Notes under the pieces: generated by a model
Seen by the model: the letters and a program-made list of their open reading frames with translations, nothing else
What the model was told of the DNA's origin: nothing
The model's database searches: none
Translations under genes and position numbers: made by a program
Part shown: one piece after another, positions 1-20,166 of the stretch
Numbering within the stretch: the stretch's first letter is position 1
Layout of the letters: each line of letters starts with the position of its first letter
NCBI RefSeq assembly: GCF_026213295.1
Contig: NC_079428.1
Coordinates: forward strand, 5,388,005 to 5,452,004
DNA: 64,000 nt
DNA from: Gadus chalcogrammus
Lineage: Eukaryota > Chordata > Actinopteri > Gadiformes > Gadidae
Reading direction: 5' to 3'

Positions 1-130
1 GTAGCTCATAATAAAGTCTTATATAGAATATCACTGTTTATTAAAATGATATGATTCAATCTGTGCCGAACCACGTAGGACATCGAATGTTACGTTTTAT
101 TTACCGTTTGTATGTTAACATGACTCTTAC

Positions 131-280
131 CTTTGTTTCTTATTCGCTCAGTTCGCCCAACGAATGTCACCAGGCCAATCACATCACACAGGTTGCCATG
201 GGGAACTTCCAAAAGCTCCTCCCTGTTCAGGAAGTAGTGGTATACAACATAAACTGTCTGCTTGTGTGTGTATGTTTGTA

Positions 281-328
<48 letters not shown>

Positions 329-387
329 TGTTTGATGTGTGCGTGCGTGCGTGCGTGTGTGTGTGTTTGAGTGTGTGCGTGCGTAGG

Positions 388-443
<56 letters not shown>

Positions 444-3260
444 TGTGTGTTTGAGTGTGTGCGTGCGTGCGTGCGTGCGTGTGTGTGTTTTACCCGCTGC
501 AGAAGGTATACGAGGGGCTGGGGGGGCGGCGTTCTACAGGAACAGAGGATTCTGGGAGAAGACGCAGCTGAGCCGCAGGATTCCTGCTATTTACACTGAC
601 CTCTAGAGAGACAGACAGGTAGACAGACAGACACCAGTTAAACCTGACCTCCTTAGAGACAGACAGGTAGACAGACAGACACCAGTTAACACTGACCTCT
701 AGAGAGACAGACAGGTAGACAGACAGACACCGGTTAACACTGACCTCTAGAGAGACAGACAGGTAGACAGACAGACACCAGTTAACACTGACCTCTAGAG
801 AGACAGACAGGTAGACAGAAAGAGAGCAGTTAACACTGACCTCTAGAGAGTCAGACAGGTAGACAGACAGACACCGGTTAACACTGACCTCTAGAGAGTC
901 AGACAGGTAGACAGAAAGACAGTGGTTAACACTGACCTCCAGAGAGACAGACAGGTAGACAGACAGACACCGGTTAACACTGACCTCTAGAGAGTCAGAC
1001 AGGTAGACAGAAAGACAGTGGTTAACACTGACCTCCAGAGAGACAGACAGGTAGACAGACAGACAGCCGTTAACACTGACCTCTAGAGAGACAGAGAGGT
1101 AAACAGAAAGACAGTGGTTAACACTGACCTCCAGAGAGACAGACAGGTAGACAGACAGACAGCCGTTAACACTGACCTCTAGAGAGACAGAGAGGTAAAC
1201 AGATGTGTACCTATGTCCGACTGTTGTGTGTAGCTGGTCTTGACTCTGTAGTGATTAAGTGCAAGTGTTTGTCCAGGTCTCAGGGTTCTGTACCAGTCCA
1301 GACACACGGTGTTCCAAAGGACAACACACACTGTTGCCGAGCGGTCACACACCTCCAACACCACCTGCAGAGAGAGAGAGCAGAGTGTGTGCACCGCTGT
1401 GTATCACTGGTTGTGTCTATCACTGTGTGTGTGTGTGTATGCCATTGTTACCTTATAAGGACATTCACACTTCCGGTCTGGTTTGCCAAAATACATCAGG
1501 TGAGCCCGGTTGATGATGCGTACGACAAGGAGCCGTTTGACTACACCCCCAATGCCATGGCGACCGGAGAAAAATTCTTCCCTGAGCTCACGGACCGTCA
1601 CCCTGGGACACACAGCTGCACACACAGCTGCACACACACGAGTCCTGTGTTACAAAAATCTAAAATGGAGAATGTTGAGTGGATCTAGCAGGGTGGCGTC
1701 CACGAGATATGAAGGACCTGGCCCAGGGGAGGCATATATAATGAAAACAGGATGGGGCCGAGAACTGACCCCTGTGGAACCCCATATCATAGCATAATTA
1801 CATATTTTAAGGTTCCTCTTGAATTTAGCGATAAAATATTGTTAGGGATTATGGAGTGTAAAAAGCAATCTGATTGGTTTAGGATATAGCCAATGAGGCA
1901 CCGTGAATCAGCAGCGTTAGGAGAGTCGAGACAGGTTAGACATCACAATTTGGCCAAAATATTACTTGGGCAATGATGCTATGAGGCGAACGATATGTAA
2001 ACATTATTATCATAATGTCTCAGAACCAGTGCAGAACCCTTGATGGTCTTTACATGAGCATGTGGCGATGGTACGGAACACGTATTTGGAGCGATGAACA
2101 AAAGCTTTTGTTTATGTCTGCTCTGTTCCCGCTCTTTCTTCCAACGTACCCTCCTCTTCCTCGCCTCCGGTGAGGGCATGACTTGGGTCTACGCCGGATG
2201 CGGGGGCGGAGCTTGTGTCTACCTCAGATGTGTGGGCGGAGCTTTGCCACACAGAGCCAATGTAGTCTCGGTTGTTCCACAGCGGCAGGAAGCTGCTCCT
2301 ATTGGCCAGCAGCGGGACCACACCCCCTAGAGCCGTCCAGTAGACACACAGCAGGCTTGGTTGTAATGATCATGTATTTAATAGGTTGATAATGAGCAGG
2401 TTGTCATGGTTACCTGCTGGTGGGCGGATCTCTGGAGAGAAGCTGAACCATGGTAGCTGCTGACAGTCTTCATCATCCACTGCCTCGTCCTCCTCCTCTT
2501 CCTCCTCCTCCTCCTCACACACAGAAACACTCACCAGCCTGAAACTACCACACACGCACGCACACACAATGGAGTAGACAGTCGAGGCAAGACTCAACCA
2601 TCAGCAACATAACGAAGGAAGCAAATGTTTACCTCTCCACGTGATTGGCTGAGCCCGGGTCCCTTGGCCCCTCCCCCTGGTGAAGGGGCAGCGAGAAGGA
2701 GGCGTGCCTTAACCTGGACCCAACATGGAGGGTGTTTCTCTCCACCAACCTGTTGAGGACTGGCTCAAGCGTTACGCACAGCCGGCAGTCGCCATCGGTT
2801 ACCGTCAGGTCGTAGAGGTCGTCGCCTGGCAAGGAGGCAGAGGCACAAACCAATCTCATGTCCCCCATAATGTGTCAATGTGTCCCCATTATGTCCCCAT
2901 TAACATGCATGTGGTTGTGTGTGTGCGTTTGTGTGTGTGAGGGAATATGTGTGTGTGTGTGTGTGTGGCCGTTTGTGTGTGTGGATTTTTGTGTGTGTTT
3001 GTGTTTGTGTGTGTCACTTTAGACGTGACACACACAATTATTATTAACATCTAATGTTTCTTGAACCGTTGTTCCAGTTTGGTGTGTGATGGGTGCATGC
3101 ATGAGTGTGTGTGGGTGCCTAACCAGACAGGACCCCCTGGGGGAGGAGTAGGGAGGAGTGGGGATCTCTTCCGTAGCGGTGGACCTGGAGCACCACAAGG
3201 GGCTGCCGACATACAACCGGGCAGCAGGGGACGCCACACTACAATACCGAGTAATTTCAT
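131..3260 (-). CDS. radx: RADX-like RPA-related single-strand DNA binding protein (partial)
   Basis: Known role of the family: RADX is an OB-fold single-strand DNA binding protein that limits RAD51 at stalled replication forks. Exons read on the minus strand: about 3124-3260, 2633-2825, 2414-2538, 2150-2326, 1452-1615, 1211-1364, 494-602 and 131 to about 255. Peptides that match remembered human RADX in order are [90 protein letters not shown] and [20 protein letters not shown] Glu-rich stretch sits in exon 2414-2538. Junction phases agree from 2825 down to 602; the 494/255 junction phase is not resolved. The C-terminal half lies beyond the left edge and the N-terminus is uncertain. Acceptor 1615 is one of two in-frame tandem copies 12 bp apart. 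Confidence 0.75.
262..493. repeat. (GT)n / (GTGC)n microsatellite
   Basis: Mixed GT and GCGT tetranucleotide tract filling the RADX intron between exons 131-255 and 494-602. On the gene strand it reads as CA-rich sequence directly after the donor at 493. Confidence 0.95.
603..1203. repeat. 48-bp minisatellite made of RADX acceptor plus exon start
   Basis: About 12 tandem units of roughly 48 bp. On the minus strand most units end in CTCTCTAGAGGTCAGTGT, which is the real 3' splice site at 602/603 plus the first codons of exon 494-602 (E-V-S-V-N). Some units carry a TAG-to-GGAG change at the AG. Confidence 0.9.
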
Positions 3261-3469
3261 GCACAATTGATAATTAATCATTATATTGTATTGTTATATA
3301 TGTATTATATATGTATCGTTATCAGTTTAAAATAGTCATAAATACATTATTTACATAAATATATTATATTGAAAGCATTATTTAGCATATTTAGCATTAT
3401 CACTCTACAATGTAGTCATACACATTATAATATGTATCATGATATTAAATATGTATAATATAAATCATT

Positions 3470-3770
3470 ATCACTCTACAAAGATGCAGAATGAAGGAGG
3501 GACGATGGACGATACAGAATGAAGGAGGGATGATCGAGGAGACAGAAATGCTGGAACATAGAGGAGAGACAGAATTATGGAAGGATGAAAGTGAAAGGAG
3601 AATGATTGTGAGATGATATAGGCCCTGCAGAATAATGAAAGGACGATAGAGACATAATGAGGGAGGGATGATAAAGAAGGGAAAGAATGATGGATGGACG
3701 TCATAAGGTGGACGATGCAGAATGAAACACAAAGCAGACTGAAGAGGAACAGATAGACGGGTGGAGGGGT
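3470..3770. repeat. degenerate GA-rich minisatellite
   Basis: Irregular repeats of the type GAATGAAGGAGGGATGAT. The same kind of unit makes the large array at 18.6-19.5 kb. Long open frames across it on the minus strand come from the repeat composition and I do not call them genes. Confidence 0.6.
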
Positions 3771-3852
3771 GTATGTGTCGCTGCACGGTGACACGGCAGC
3801 GTCGTGGCACGCGTTCAGAAGTGGTTAAATTAGGTGAGGAGGAAGTTTTGAC

Positions 3853-3961
3853 CTGCTCTGCCGTCCCCGGGCGGGACGTCACGGGTCGGCATCGGACCAG
3901 AGTCCTCCGCAACGCACAGCCGCTCGGTCCCATGTTCGTCAACAATAACAACCCGCTGCAT
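3853..3961 (-). CDS. candidate first coding exon of RADX
   Basis: An ATG in good context (CACCATGC) opens a frame MQRVVIVDEHGTERLC... that runs to a possible donor GCAG|GTCAAA at 3852. It lies upstream of the RADX exons in the right orientation. Its phase does not fit the acceptors I can see before 3124-3260, so either an exon is missing or this is not the start. Confidence 0.25.
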
Positions 3962-4496
3962 GGTGGGAGATGTCTAGGAGGAGACGCTCTGATGCCCTCT
4001 AGCGGTACTAAATAAGAACTATTTATACAAATATTAATTATTATATTGTTAATCTAATGCCAACCGTTTACATGTGTGATTAACTACTTAATCTCTGGCT
4101 GCTGGGATGCGTCACAACAGATTTTACCATCTGGGATGAAGTACATCCAAGTCTCACTATACAAATGATATTATAGGAAGCCCAAGAGGGAATGGAACCT
4201 CCAACCAGCGTCATGGAATAAACAGAGAGCTTTTATTTTGTAGAGGGTTTATTTAACCTTCTCAATGTCTTGTCGTGTCAAACATTTGTGATTGTGTTCC
4301 TATTATTGTGTATGTAAATATCCCAATATAATGTTAATAATACACATCCCACTCCATATGTCTCCAACACAGAGTTCAACAGAGTCATCAAACAGCTAAA
4401 TTATGTATAATATAATTATATAATCATAAACATTATGATATAACTCTTATAAGAAACCATATCACCATTATTCAGGTACAACAAACAGATCTGGTT
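3962..4496. other. intergenic, no gene seen
   Basis: AT-rich sequence between the RADX 5' end and the IFT46 3' end. I see no coding exon or structured repeat here. Confidence 0.6.
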
Positions 4497-4502
4497 TTAT
4501 TT
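4497..4502 (-). terminator. possible IFT46 poly(A) signal
   Basis: TTTATT on the plus strand is AATAAA on the IFT46 strand, about 500 bp beyond its stop codon. The spacing fits a 3' UTR but the site is only inferred. Confidence 0.4.
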
Positions 4503-4504
4503 GT

Positions 4505-4985
4505 TCAAGCGGGTTGCAATCTTGCTGGTCTGGTTCTCTCCGTCTCTAGCTGGTCTCATTCTAGCTGCTCTGGTTCTGTCTGGTTCTAGCTAGTCTCATT
4601 CTAGCTGCTCTGGTTCTGTCTGGTTCTAGTTGGTCTCATTCTGGCTGGCGGCCGTGGTTCTGTCTGGTTCTCTGAGACTCTGTATAATTTCTAGGAGGTT
4701 CTAGCTGGTTCTGGGCGGTTATAGTTATAGCTGGTCAAGGTTTTGGTTTTAGGTAGTTCTATCTGGTTTACGGATGTTCTCGGCCGGTCTAGCTGGTCCT
4801 GGGTGACTTTAGCTCAATCTAGGTGGGTCTAGCTGGTGCTAAGTGGGTCCAGTTGGTTCTAGCTGTCTCTTATTGGTCTCGAAATGGGTCTAGCTGGTTC
4901 TACGTGGGTCCAGGTGGTTCTGGGTGGGTCCAGTGGGTTCTGGCTGGCTCTTTTGGGTCTCCAGGGTGGATCTATCCGGTTCTAG
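4505..4985. repeat. degenerate TCTAGCTGGT minisatellite
   Basis: About 480 bp of diverged repeats of a 10-20 bp unit like GGTTCTAGCTGGTCT, lying in the presumed IFT46 3' UTR and ending just before the IFT46 stop codon. Confidence 0.8.
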
Positions 4986-5001
4986 GAGCTTCTGCACAGC
5001 T

Positions 5002-6978
5002 CTAGGAGGCCAGGCGGTCGTGGTTCTGCGCCTTGAAGTGTTCAGAGTTCTGGAACTCCAGGTAGAGGGTGAAGAGGACGTGGAGGGACTGGATGCGGTT
5101 CTTGTAGACCGGGATGTCCAACAGCCCACAGACGATGTCCACGTACTGGGCCAGGTCACAGTCCAGCTCGGCGCTGGGCAGCGCCACGCGGCCCAGGAGC
5201 TCCTCCACCTCGGCGGGCCACTCCTGCATTAGGGACTCTACGTCGGGCATGGGCCGGGCGTAGTGGACGCTGGCCGGGGCCTTACAGCGATGGAGCTCCG
5301 ATATGCTCTCTATCCAGCTGTCCAGGGCCTTCTGCTCCTGGTGGGGGCTGCGGATACTGCTCACCTTCTTCACCTGCAGGAGGAGAGCCGGGGGCAGGTG
5401 GAAGGAGGATCAATACAGGGAGAATGGAGCCTTGAATCGCGTTATTCAGGATCAAATATTATCATCGGAGGTATACTACTACAGGTATACTACTACATAG
5501 GGCCGGGCCATTAATCGAATTTCGATCTCGATTTCGATTTCAGCTGGATACATATCTGTACATTATTTTAGATTTGAACATTTTCTTTTGACCATTTTGT
5601 GTATTTTTTTTAAGGCGTAATTTTAAACATGTTTTCAAACTAAAAAAATATCGTTTGAATATTCGTGATTTCAATATTGACCGAAATAATCGTGATTATT
5701 ATTTTTTCCATGATCGAGCAGCTACTACAGGTGTACTACTACAGGTGTACTACTACAGGTGTAATACTACAGGTGTAATACTACAGGTGTAGTACTCCAG
5801 CTGTACTACTACAGCTGTACTACTACAGGTATATCACTACAAGTGTACTATAGGTGTACTACTACAGGGGCAGTACCTCAGTGGGGTGGTGTTGCTTGGT
5901 CTCCTCTGACAGCCACAGCGACAGCACCCTGGGGTCAGACTGCTTGACACAGGGTTCGTCCAATAGCAGCAGGCCGAGGTCATCGGGCTTATCATCGGGA
6001 CGAGGCACCTAGAGGTCCGAGTACATAGACTTCCGTGTTAACATAGGCACCTTGAGGAAGGCGACTAGGTGGCACGATAGGGACCTTGAGGAAGCTGTCA
6101 AGGTGGTAGAATAGGTCCCTTGCGAAAGGCGTCTAGGTGCTAGCATAGGTACCTCTGCGAAAGTGTGTAGGTGGTAGCATAGGAACCTTGAAGAAGGCTT
6201 CAAGGCGGTAGTTTTGTACCTTGAGGAATGAGTCACGGTCGTAGTATAGGTACCTTAAGGAAGGCGTCTATGTCCCCTACTGCTGGGATGTAGTCAGGGA
6301 TGAAGGGTTTCAGCTTGTTCTCCAACTCCACCACCTGGGGGGTGTAGCTGAAACGCAAGACCTCAGTCAGCCAAAAGAAACGCACAGCGAGGACATCGCG
6401 GTTACACACTGACTCTACCAATAGGAACACACCGTGGTGTCTCTATAGGTACACACTCCTCACACAATTAGAACATGCTGTGCTGTGGCGTCATCATACC
6501 GTGTGATGTACTGGAACAGTTCTTTTATTTCCGTAGAAACAGGGAGGTTGTGGTAGTCGGCGGGGTCGTATGCGCCCTCGGGCGCCGAGGCCCCCTCCTC
6601 ATCATCATCATCGTCATCATCAGAGTCCTCTTCATCAGAGTCCTCCTCATCCTCCTCCTCCTCCTGCTCTGGACCCAGTCCAGCCAGGTTGCTGATTGGC
6701 TCCCGTCGCTTCTGGGGGCTGTCCTCCTCTTCAAACTCATCGCTGCTGCTATTGGCTTCCATTACACCCCGCCCCTTTCTGCTCCTCGGCCTCAAGTCTC
6801 TCTAGAGCAAGACATGATGTCATGATACTGACAGTAGGATGACATCATGCCTTGATATAGAGACTGGGATGACATCATGTCACGGTACAGAGACTATGAT
6901 GACTATGATAATTTTTTGATAAAGAGACTAGTAGCGCATCATGTAGCGGTATAAACTAAACAGTTATATAGCAGCCCA

Positions 6979-7074
<96 letters not shown>

Positions 7075-7188
7075 CTGGTGTGTTTGCGGTGTCGGGGTGT
7101 ACACGCTAGCGATGTCCTCGGAGTCGTTGACCTCCAGGCTCTCGTCGTAAGGCTGGTTTGCCAAGACTTTAGTATCGCTCCGCTCCAT
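5002..7188 (-). CDS. ift46: Intraflagellar transport protein 46
   Basis: IFT46 is a core subunit of the IFT-B train that carries cargo into cilia. Coding exons (minus): 7075-7188, 6500-6801, 6254-6347, 5877-6008, 5002-5373; all phases agree and give 337 aa. The N-terminus carries NQPYDESLEVNDSEDI. A poly-Asp/Glu stretch follows (residues about 50-105), then the conserved core: EGAYDPADYHNLPVSTEIKE, LKPFIPDYIPAVGDIDAFLK, RPDDKPDDLGLLLLDEP, SWIESISELHR, YARPMPDVESLMQEWPAEVE and the tail LCGLLDIPVYKNRIQSLHVL-like segment. Length and order match the vertebrate protein. A shorter form starting at the internal Met of exon 6500-6801 (MEANSSSDEF) resembles the human start. The exon-7075 donor runs straight into a (CA)n tract. 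Confidence 0.95.
5499..5722. mobile_element. AT-rich transposon fragment
   Basis: About 220 bp with the pattern ATTAATCGAATTTCGAT ... ATCGTGATTATTATTTTTT, seen in many fish genomes as non-autonomous DNA transposon remnants. Its ends (GGGCCGGGCCATTAATCG and ATGATCGAGCAGC) look like degenerate inverted repeats. It interrupts a CTACTACAGGTGTA repeat array that continues on both sides. Confidence 0.55.
5722..5870. repeat. CTACTACAGGTGTA tandem repeat
   Basis: About ten units of 14-16 bp in the last IFT46 intron; related units also lie on the other side of the inserted fragment at 5475-5498. Confidence 0.85.
6009..6253. repeat. 34-bp minisatellite made of IFT46 exon end plus donor
   Basis: Six tandem units of about 34 bp fill the whole intron between exons 6254-6347 and 5877-6008. 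On the minus strand each resembles GACGCCTTCCTTAAG|GTACC, the last codons (D-A-F-L-K) and donor of exon 6254-6347. Copies such as TCGCCTTCCTCAAG|GTGCC keep the GT; one has lost it (AAG|GGACC). Confidence 0.9.
6981..7074. repeat. (GT)n microsatellite
   Basis: About 46 GT units. On the IFT46 strand this is (CA)n starting within the donor region of exon 7075-7188. Confidence 0.98.
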
Positions 7189-8019
7189 TGAAACCAGCTG
7201 CCATCCGTCTGCTAGCAGCTCAGCTAACAGTACACAAGCTAGCGGTGACTTGAACGCTACGCAATATAACGGCACTGTTAACGTTAACGGTACACAAATT
7301 AATGTGGTTAGCCTTACTAGTGCACAAGCTACAGTTATCTTTAACGGACAAAAGGAGAATAAGCTAATGTTGCTTGCTTTAACGATACACAAGATAATGT
7401 TTTTAGCTTTAACAGAACACAACCTAATGTTAGTCTCAACGGATCCTAACGAGACACCCCTGTGTCGCCGCCAGGACGAATGAGGGTTATGGGTGATATG
7501 TTACAAGTGTTTATAAAGCAATACCTCTTTATACCTCCGTAGTCTGGTGTATCCGATGTGAATGTCTTCAGATTCAAAGCTATGAGTCAGAGTAGCTAAG
7601 CTAAAAACGACGCATATGCTCTGTATCGTAGCAACTGCGCTAAGAATCCTGGGTAATGGTGTTTGGAGGCCGGTGTTGAAAAAGTTACCGTGGAAGAGTT
7701 TCCCAAAGATAATTTTTACCAAAACCCTTAGACATTATTGATCATTATGCTATGTTCGATTATATTTTCTCAGAACTATAAACCATGTGCAAATTAAATT
7801 TGTAAATGAATAGGCATTTTATGTGCAAAGGCGCAAGGGTCAATATTGGCGGCGTGGATCCATCTGCGCGACGCAGGTGAGCTACGCAAATCGGGCAGTG
7901 ACACGGCATGTAAACCAATGCAAGTAAACGAGGGACCTGCATTTTGCCTTAACTAGTTTCAATGAGTCCTTTTTACATTCGAGCGTTTATGGTCTACGTG
8001 GATTACCAAAAATATTTTT
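7189..8019. promoter_or_regulatory. shared upstream region of IFT46 and SRRT
   Basis: Head-to-head arrangement: the IFT46 start codon is at 7188 and the inferred SRRT noncoding exon ends at 8200. The part at 7200-7450 holds degenerate repeats of about 37 bp like ACACAAGCTAATGTTTTTAG. No TATA box is convincing. The promoter role is inferred from the gene layout only. Confidence 0.45.
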
Positions 8020-8200
8020 TTGAAATGTTTTTCTTTTTCTTTTGACGAATCGCAGCAACGGGTCGAAGCGGTAAACGAACCGGAAGTACTCGTAGTCATC
8101 ACGTTCGACGGCGGAATCTCGTTCCAGGGCGGGATTTGTGCGAGAAGCGAAGCGGCGTTCCCGGTACCGATTTATAACGCTGCAGTAGACGTGACTTCAG
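8020..8200 (+). other. srrt: inferred SRRT 5' noncoding exon
   Basis: CpG-rich stretch compared with its surroundings, ending at a good donor (TTCAG|GTAAAA) at 8200/8201. It lies in front of the SRRT first coding exon, whose acceptor at 9611 shows that an upstream exon exists. The 5' boundary is not known. Confidence 0.5.
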
Positions 8201-8429
8201 GTAAAAAATAATGGAAGACGTTCGCCCATCTCCCTCTCGGTAAATCCACATCCTCATACATATGAACACGCTGTGTTGCGGTGTTCGGGGGCAAACCTAT
8301 AGCCCCCGTGACCCAGGGTTAGCATGTGCTGCTAGCCGTGGAGCTATCTTGCTAACGCTGTGCTATTGTTAGCTAGTTAGCAAACTAACCCACGTAAAGT
8401 CTCCCTTTCTGCACTCTAAACATGCTAGA

Positions 8430-9020
8430 AACACACTACCGCTAGTTTATGATAGTATATTATGTATGAGTACATGTAGAGTGTTCACGTGTTGAAGTCA
8501 CCAGTATATTATATAATATGATTTATTAGTACATGTACTGAGCGTTCATGTGGTGCAGTCACCAGCATCCTATATGATAATCGAATGATGTATTTTATTG
8601 ATTCACGTATTAAGTGTTCATGTAAGGAAGGCCAAATAATATGATTGTACCTGATGTATTGTGTTTCAGTGAGTGTTCATGTGTTGAAGTCACCAGTACA
8701 TGACTTCACTGCATGTTTGGAGTGCTCATGTGGGGATGGCACCAGTAACGTTATATAATAGCATATTATGAATGAGTACTGATAGTGAGGGTTCACTGTA
8801 TTCGATGTATTAGTAGTACTGAGTAGTAATTGTTCATCAGGTGAAGCCATCAGTATGACTGATTATGATGTATAAGTACATGTAGTGAGTCTGCATGTGA
8901 TGAGGTCAACAGCAGCCTATATAATAGTGTATTACAACATGTAGTTAAGGTTAATTTGGGGAAGTCACCAATATGCTGGTATATTGTATGATTGAATGTC
9001 AATGTGGTGAAGTTACCAGT
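8430..9020. repeat. degenerate 60-70 bp repeat in SRRT intron 1
   Basis: Eight or nine diverged copies of a unit such as GTTCATGTGTTGAAGTCACC...GTATATTATATAATATG. I see nothing coding in the intron. Confidence 0.7.
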
Positions 9021-9615
9021 ATATGGATGTTTTGAGTCGGGTTGAGTGTCGTTAGGATTATAACGATACTATACTCATAACTTATTGATCAAATACTTCA
9101 AGGGTACTCTCATCTGAATAATCCAAAAAAATGCTTTATTTTTCCCTACGCTTTTTAACTTTCTTCCTCAGAAAAAAAGAAGCTCACATGTATTGAAGGG
9201 GACTTGTGATTGATTAGATAACTGTTTTGATGTCTAACTTTGACTGTGAATTATAGCTCCCCCTGTGGACAATTTGGTACAGTGGTATCGGAAAGACCGT
9301 ATTGGTCCTTCAGGCAAATATAGCTACTGCTCAGTTTAATACCGTGTTTTGGTACCCATCCCATTGTAAAGAAGGTTCATCATGTGAAGCCACCTGTGAT
9401 TACAAATGATTGTTAATCTTGCAGTTAACAGAACTGTGTCCTTATTAAGGGGGGATGCAGGGGGTTGATTTTTTTTTTGTTGCTGTGTTCCAATTGGTCA
9501 CATTTTGTAGTATTGCTCCCTGAATAGTGTAATATATACTGTTAACTATAGGTAATGAGGCAACTAGGAAGCGAATTGGAATACTGACCAACTGTCTCCT
9601 CTTGCCTCTAGACCA

Positions 9616-17784
<8,169 letters not shown>

Positions 17785-17848
17785 ACCACCACAGCTCCTT
17801 TTTTACTTTTTTACTCTTTTACTTTCCTCTGCAGGTTTGTTTGTGTGA

Positions 17849-17893
<45 letters not shown>

Positions 17894-17998
17894 TGCGTGC
17901 GTGCGCGCACGCGCATGCGTGCGTGCGTGCGTTTGTGTAGCAGCACTGATCATGTGTCGTGTGTCAGTGATGATGAAATTGAACTGTTTTGTGTTTGA

Positions 17999-18004
17999 AA
18001 TAAA
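17999..18004 (+). terminator. SRRT poly(A) signal
   Basis: AATAAA about 215 bp after the SRRT stop codon, preceded by a (GT)n/(GC) tract in the 3' UTR. Confidence 0.75.
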
Positions 18005-18599
18005 GTTCTAACCAGAAACTCTTCCTGACTCATTTACATTAGTGTAAAAGACAATGAAACAGTGGAAAGTCACTCAAACATTTCAAAGCATTTAAATGAG
18101 GTCACCGAGAGGTAGCGTGAGATAAGCCGTTTGAGTGAGAAGTGGGTTTACATTTAAATCCTTGGGAGTATATCAAAATATTTATGTTAGTCAGGGTTTA
18201 CAAGTTAAATCTTTGAGTATATTTAAGTTTTTGTATCGGTTCTTTTACTTGGGCCAATAATTCTGTATGGTGCAGTTTCAGGTCTGTTTTACATGCTGAG
18301 TGCTAAGTAGCTTGTTAACCAACAGCTGTGTGTAAGGATCCACATTGACCTCCTGATGGCGCTGTGGACCACCAGCCATCCTCAGCAGTTAGAATGACAT
18401 TCTGTTCACCTACAACGTGAAGAATACGTCCATAAACGTATACATTATATATAGGTTCGTCTTGGTTACACTTGTCGCCTTTGAAAACAAGTGTAACCGA
18501 AACCTGCTTATTAACGGATATCGTCAGCATTTGCAGGTGAGATAATATTATTGTCGGCTAGAGGGCGCCAAACAGCTTTATGCCCAGCGAGGTTAAGAA

Positions 18600-19480
18600 A
18601 AATGAGTCTCCCATGCAGACACTGATGGAGGAATAAAAGAGGGCCAGGATGATAGAGAAAGAATTATGGAATGATGATAAAGGAGACATAACCCTAACCC
18701 TTTGATATAATGATGTAATCGTAATATATCACAGAATGGTAGGATAGACAACATTTTGTAAGGATAATAGAGAGACAGAATGATGGAGCGATGAATAGGA
18801 TACAGAATGATGGAGTACAGAGAATACAGGAAAGATGAGAAATGGCAGAAGGATGGAGGGATGATGGAGGGACCGAATGATGGAGAGACGATGGAGGAGA
18901 GACCGTTAGATGGAGGGATGATAGAGGGACCGAATGATGGAGAGACGATGGAGGAGAGACCGTTAGATGGAGGGATGATAGAGGGACCGAATGATGGAGA
19001 GACGATGGAGGAGAGACCGTTAGATGGAGGGATGATAGAGGGACCGGATGATGGAGAGACGATGGAGGAGAGACCGTTAGATGGAGGGATGATAGAGGGA
19101 CCGGATGATGGAGAGACGATGGAGGAGAGACCGTTAGATGGAGGGATGATAGAGGGACCGGATGATGGAGAGACGATGGAGGAGAGACCGTTAGATGGAG
19201 GGATGATAGAGGGATCGGATGATGGAGAGACGATGGAGGAGAGACCGTTAGATGGAGGGATGATAGAGGGACCGGATGATGGAGAGACGATGGAGGAGAG
19301 ACCGTTAGATGGAGGGATGATAGAGGGACCGGATGATGGAGAGACGATGGAGGAGAGACCGTTAGATGGAGGGATGATGGAGACAAGATATGATGATGGA
19401 AAGACAATAACGGAATGATGAAAGGATAAAAGGCAAAGAATAATGGAGGGATGATAGAAGAAAGACTGCAAGATAGAGGT
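18600..19480. repeat. 57-60 bp minisatellite array
   Basis: About nine near-identical core units (GACCGTTAGATGGAGGGATG ... GAGACGATGGAGGAGA) at 18870-19380, with diverged units on both sides. The array is open in several frames on both strands because the unit lacks stop codons. Nothing supports a gene. Confidence 0.93.
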
Positions 19481-20076
19481 ATGATAGAGGTATGCATTCC
19501 CAGGATCGCAGCCAAAAATAATATGGGTAAAATGGTCTTACACACCATAAAAACACATCAAAGCATAACATTACTTTAATCAAATACACAATTTGAGTTA
19601 CAAATTGGGATCTCCTTGTCATCATACACAGATCTACTTGTGCCTGAGTGACGAGGCAGTGATATTAATAAGCTTATTACCTGTGCATTGTCACAGTAGG
19701 CCTTTTTTTTTTTTGCCTGTGGCAACAGCAACTGGGTTGATTTGACCATCGATTATATTATTAAATCTTTATTGTTTGTTTAGTTATAGTTTGCTCATAT
19801 TGGGTAAAATGTGCAACTGTGGAAGATATGTCCATGTTTGCCCTTGGTCATATGGTGCAAACCCTTCCCCTTTTACATGGACGTGCACATACACCCAAGG
19901 GGGAGGTAGGCTCCTGCCAATGTAAACATACATCATGTGACACAGGAAGAGATGGCTGGTGGAGAGGCAGGAAAGAACCATGTTTGGGTGTGGTATTTTT
20001 TTTTAACCAATGACAGCATGCGTACCATTTAGCTATCCTCCTATTGGCTTGAGTTAAAGACACTTAGGCCCAATCC

Positions 20077-20166
20077 AATTTCTACCCCTTACCCCTTCCC
20101 CTTACCCATCCCCCTTGTTTTGAAGGGGGAAGGGGAAGGGGGAAGGGGTAGAAATGGGATTGGGCC
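20077..20166. mobile_element. 90-bp foldback MITE, PIF/Harbinger-like
   Basis: Nearly perfect palindrome: GGCCCAATCC...CTACCCCTTACCCC on the left and the complementary GGGGTAGAAATGGGATTGGG CC on the right. It is flanked by TTA on both sides (20074-20076, 20167-20169). TTA target duplications are typical of PIF/Harbinger transposition. Confidence 0.85.

Noticed and set aside
51..600. Cys/Val-rich frames in GT repeats here and at about 20 other places
   Set aside because: (GT)n and (CA)n tracts translate to Cys-Val or His-Thr repeats in open frames; they are not genes.
489..605. Plus-strand peptide ending [23 protein letters not shown], at first taken as a terminal exon
   Set aside because: The opposite strand reads [19 protein letters not shown] in frame with the RADX chain and has proper splice sites; the plus-strand stop codon is part of the minisatellite.
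18593..19548. Open frames of 200-290 codons on both strands
   Set aside because: They run through a stop-free 57-60 bp minisatellite; the peptides are simple repeats and no splice or start context supports a gene.
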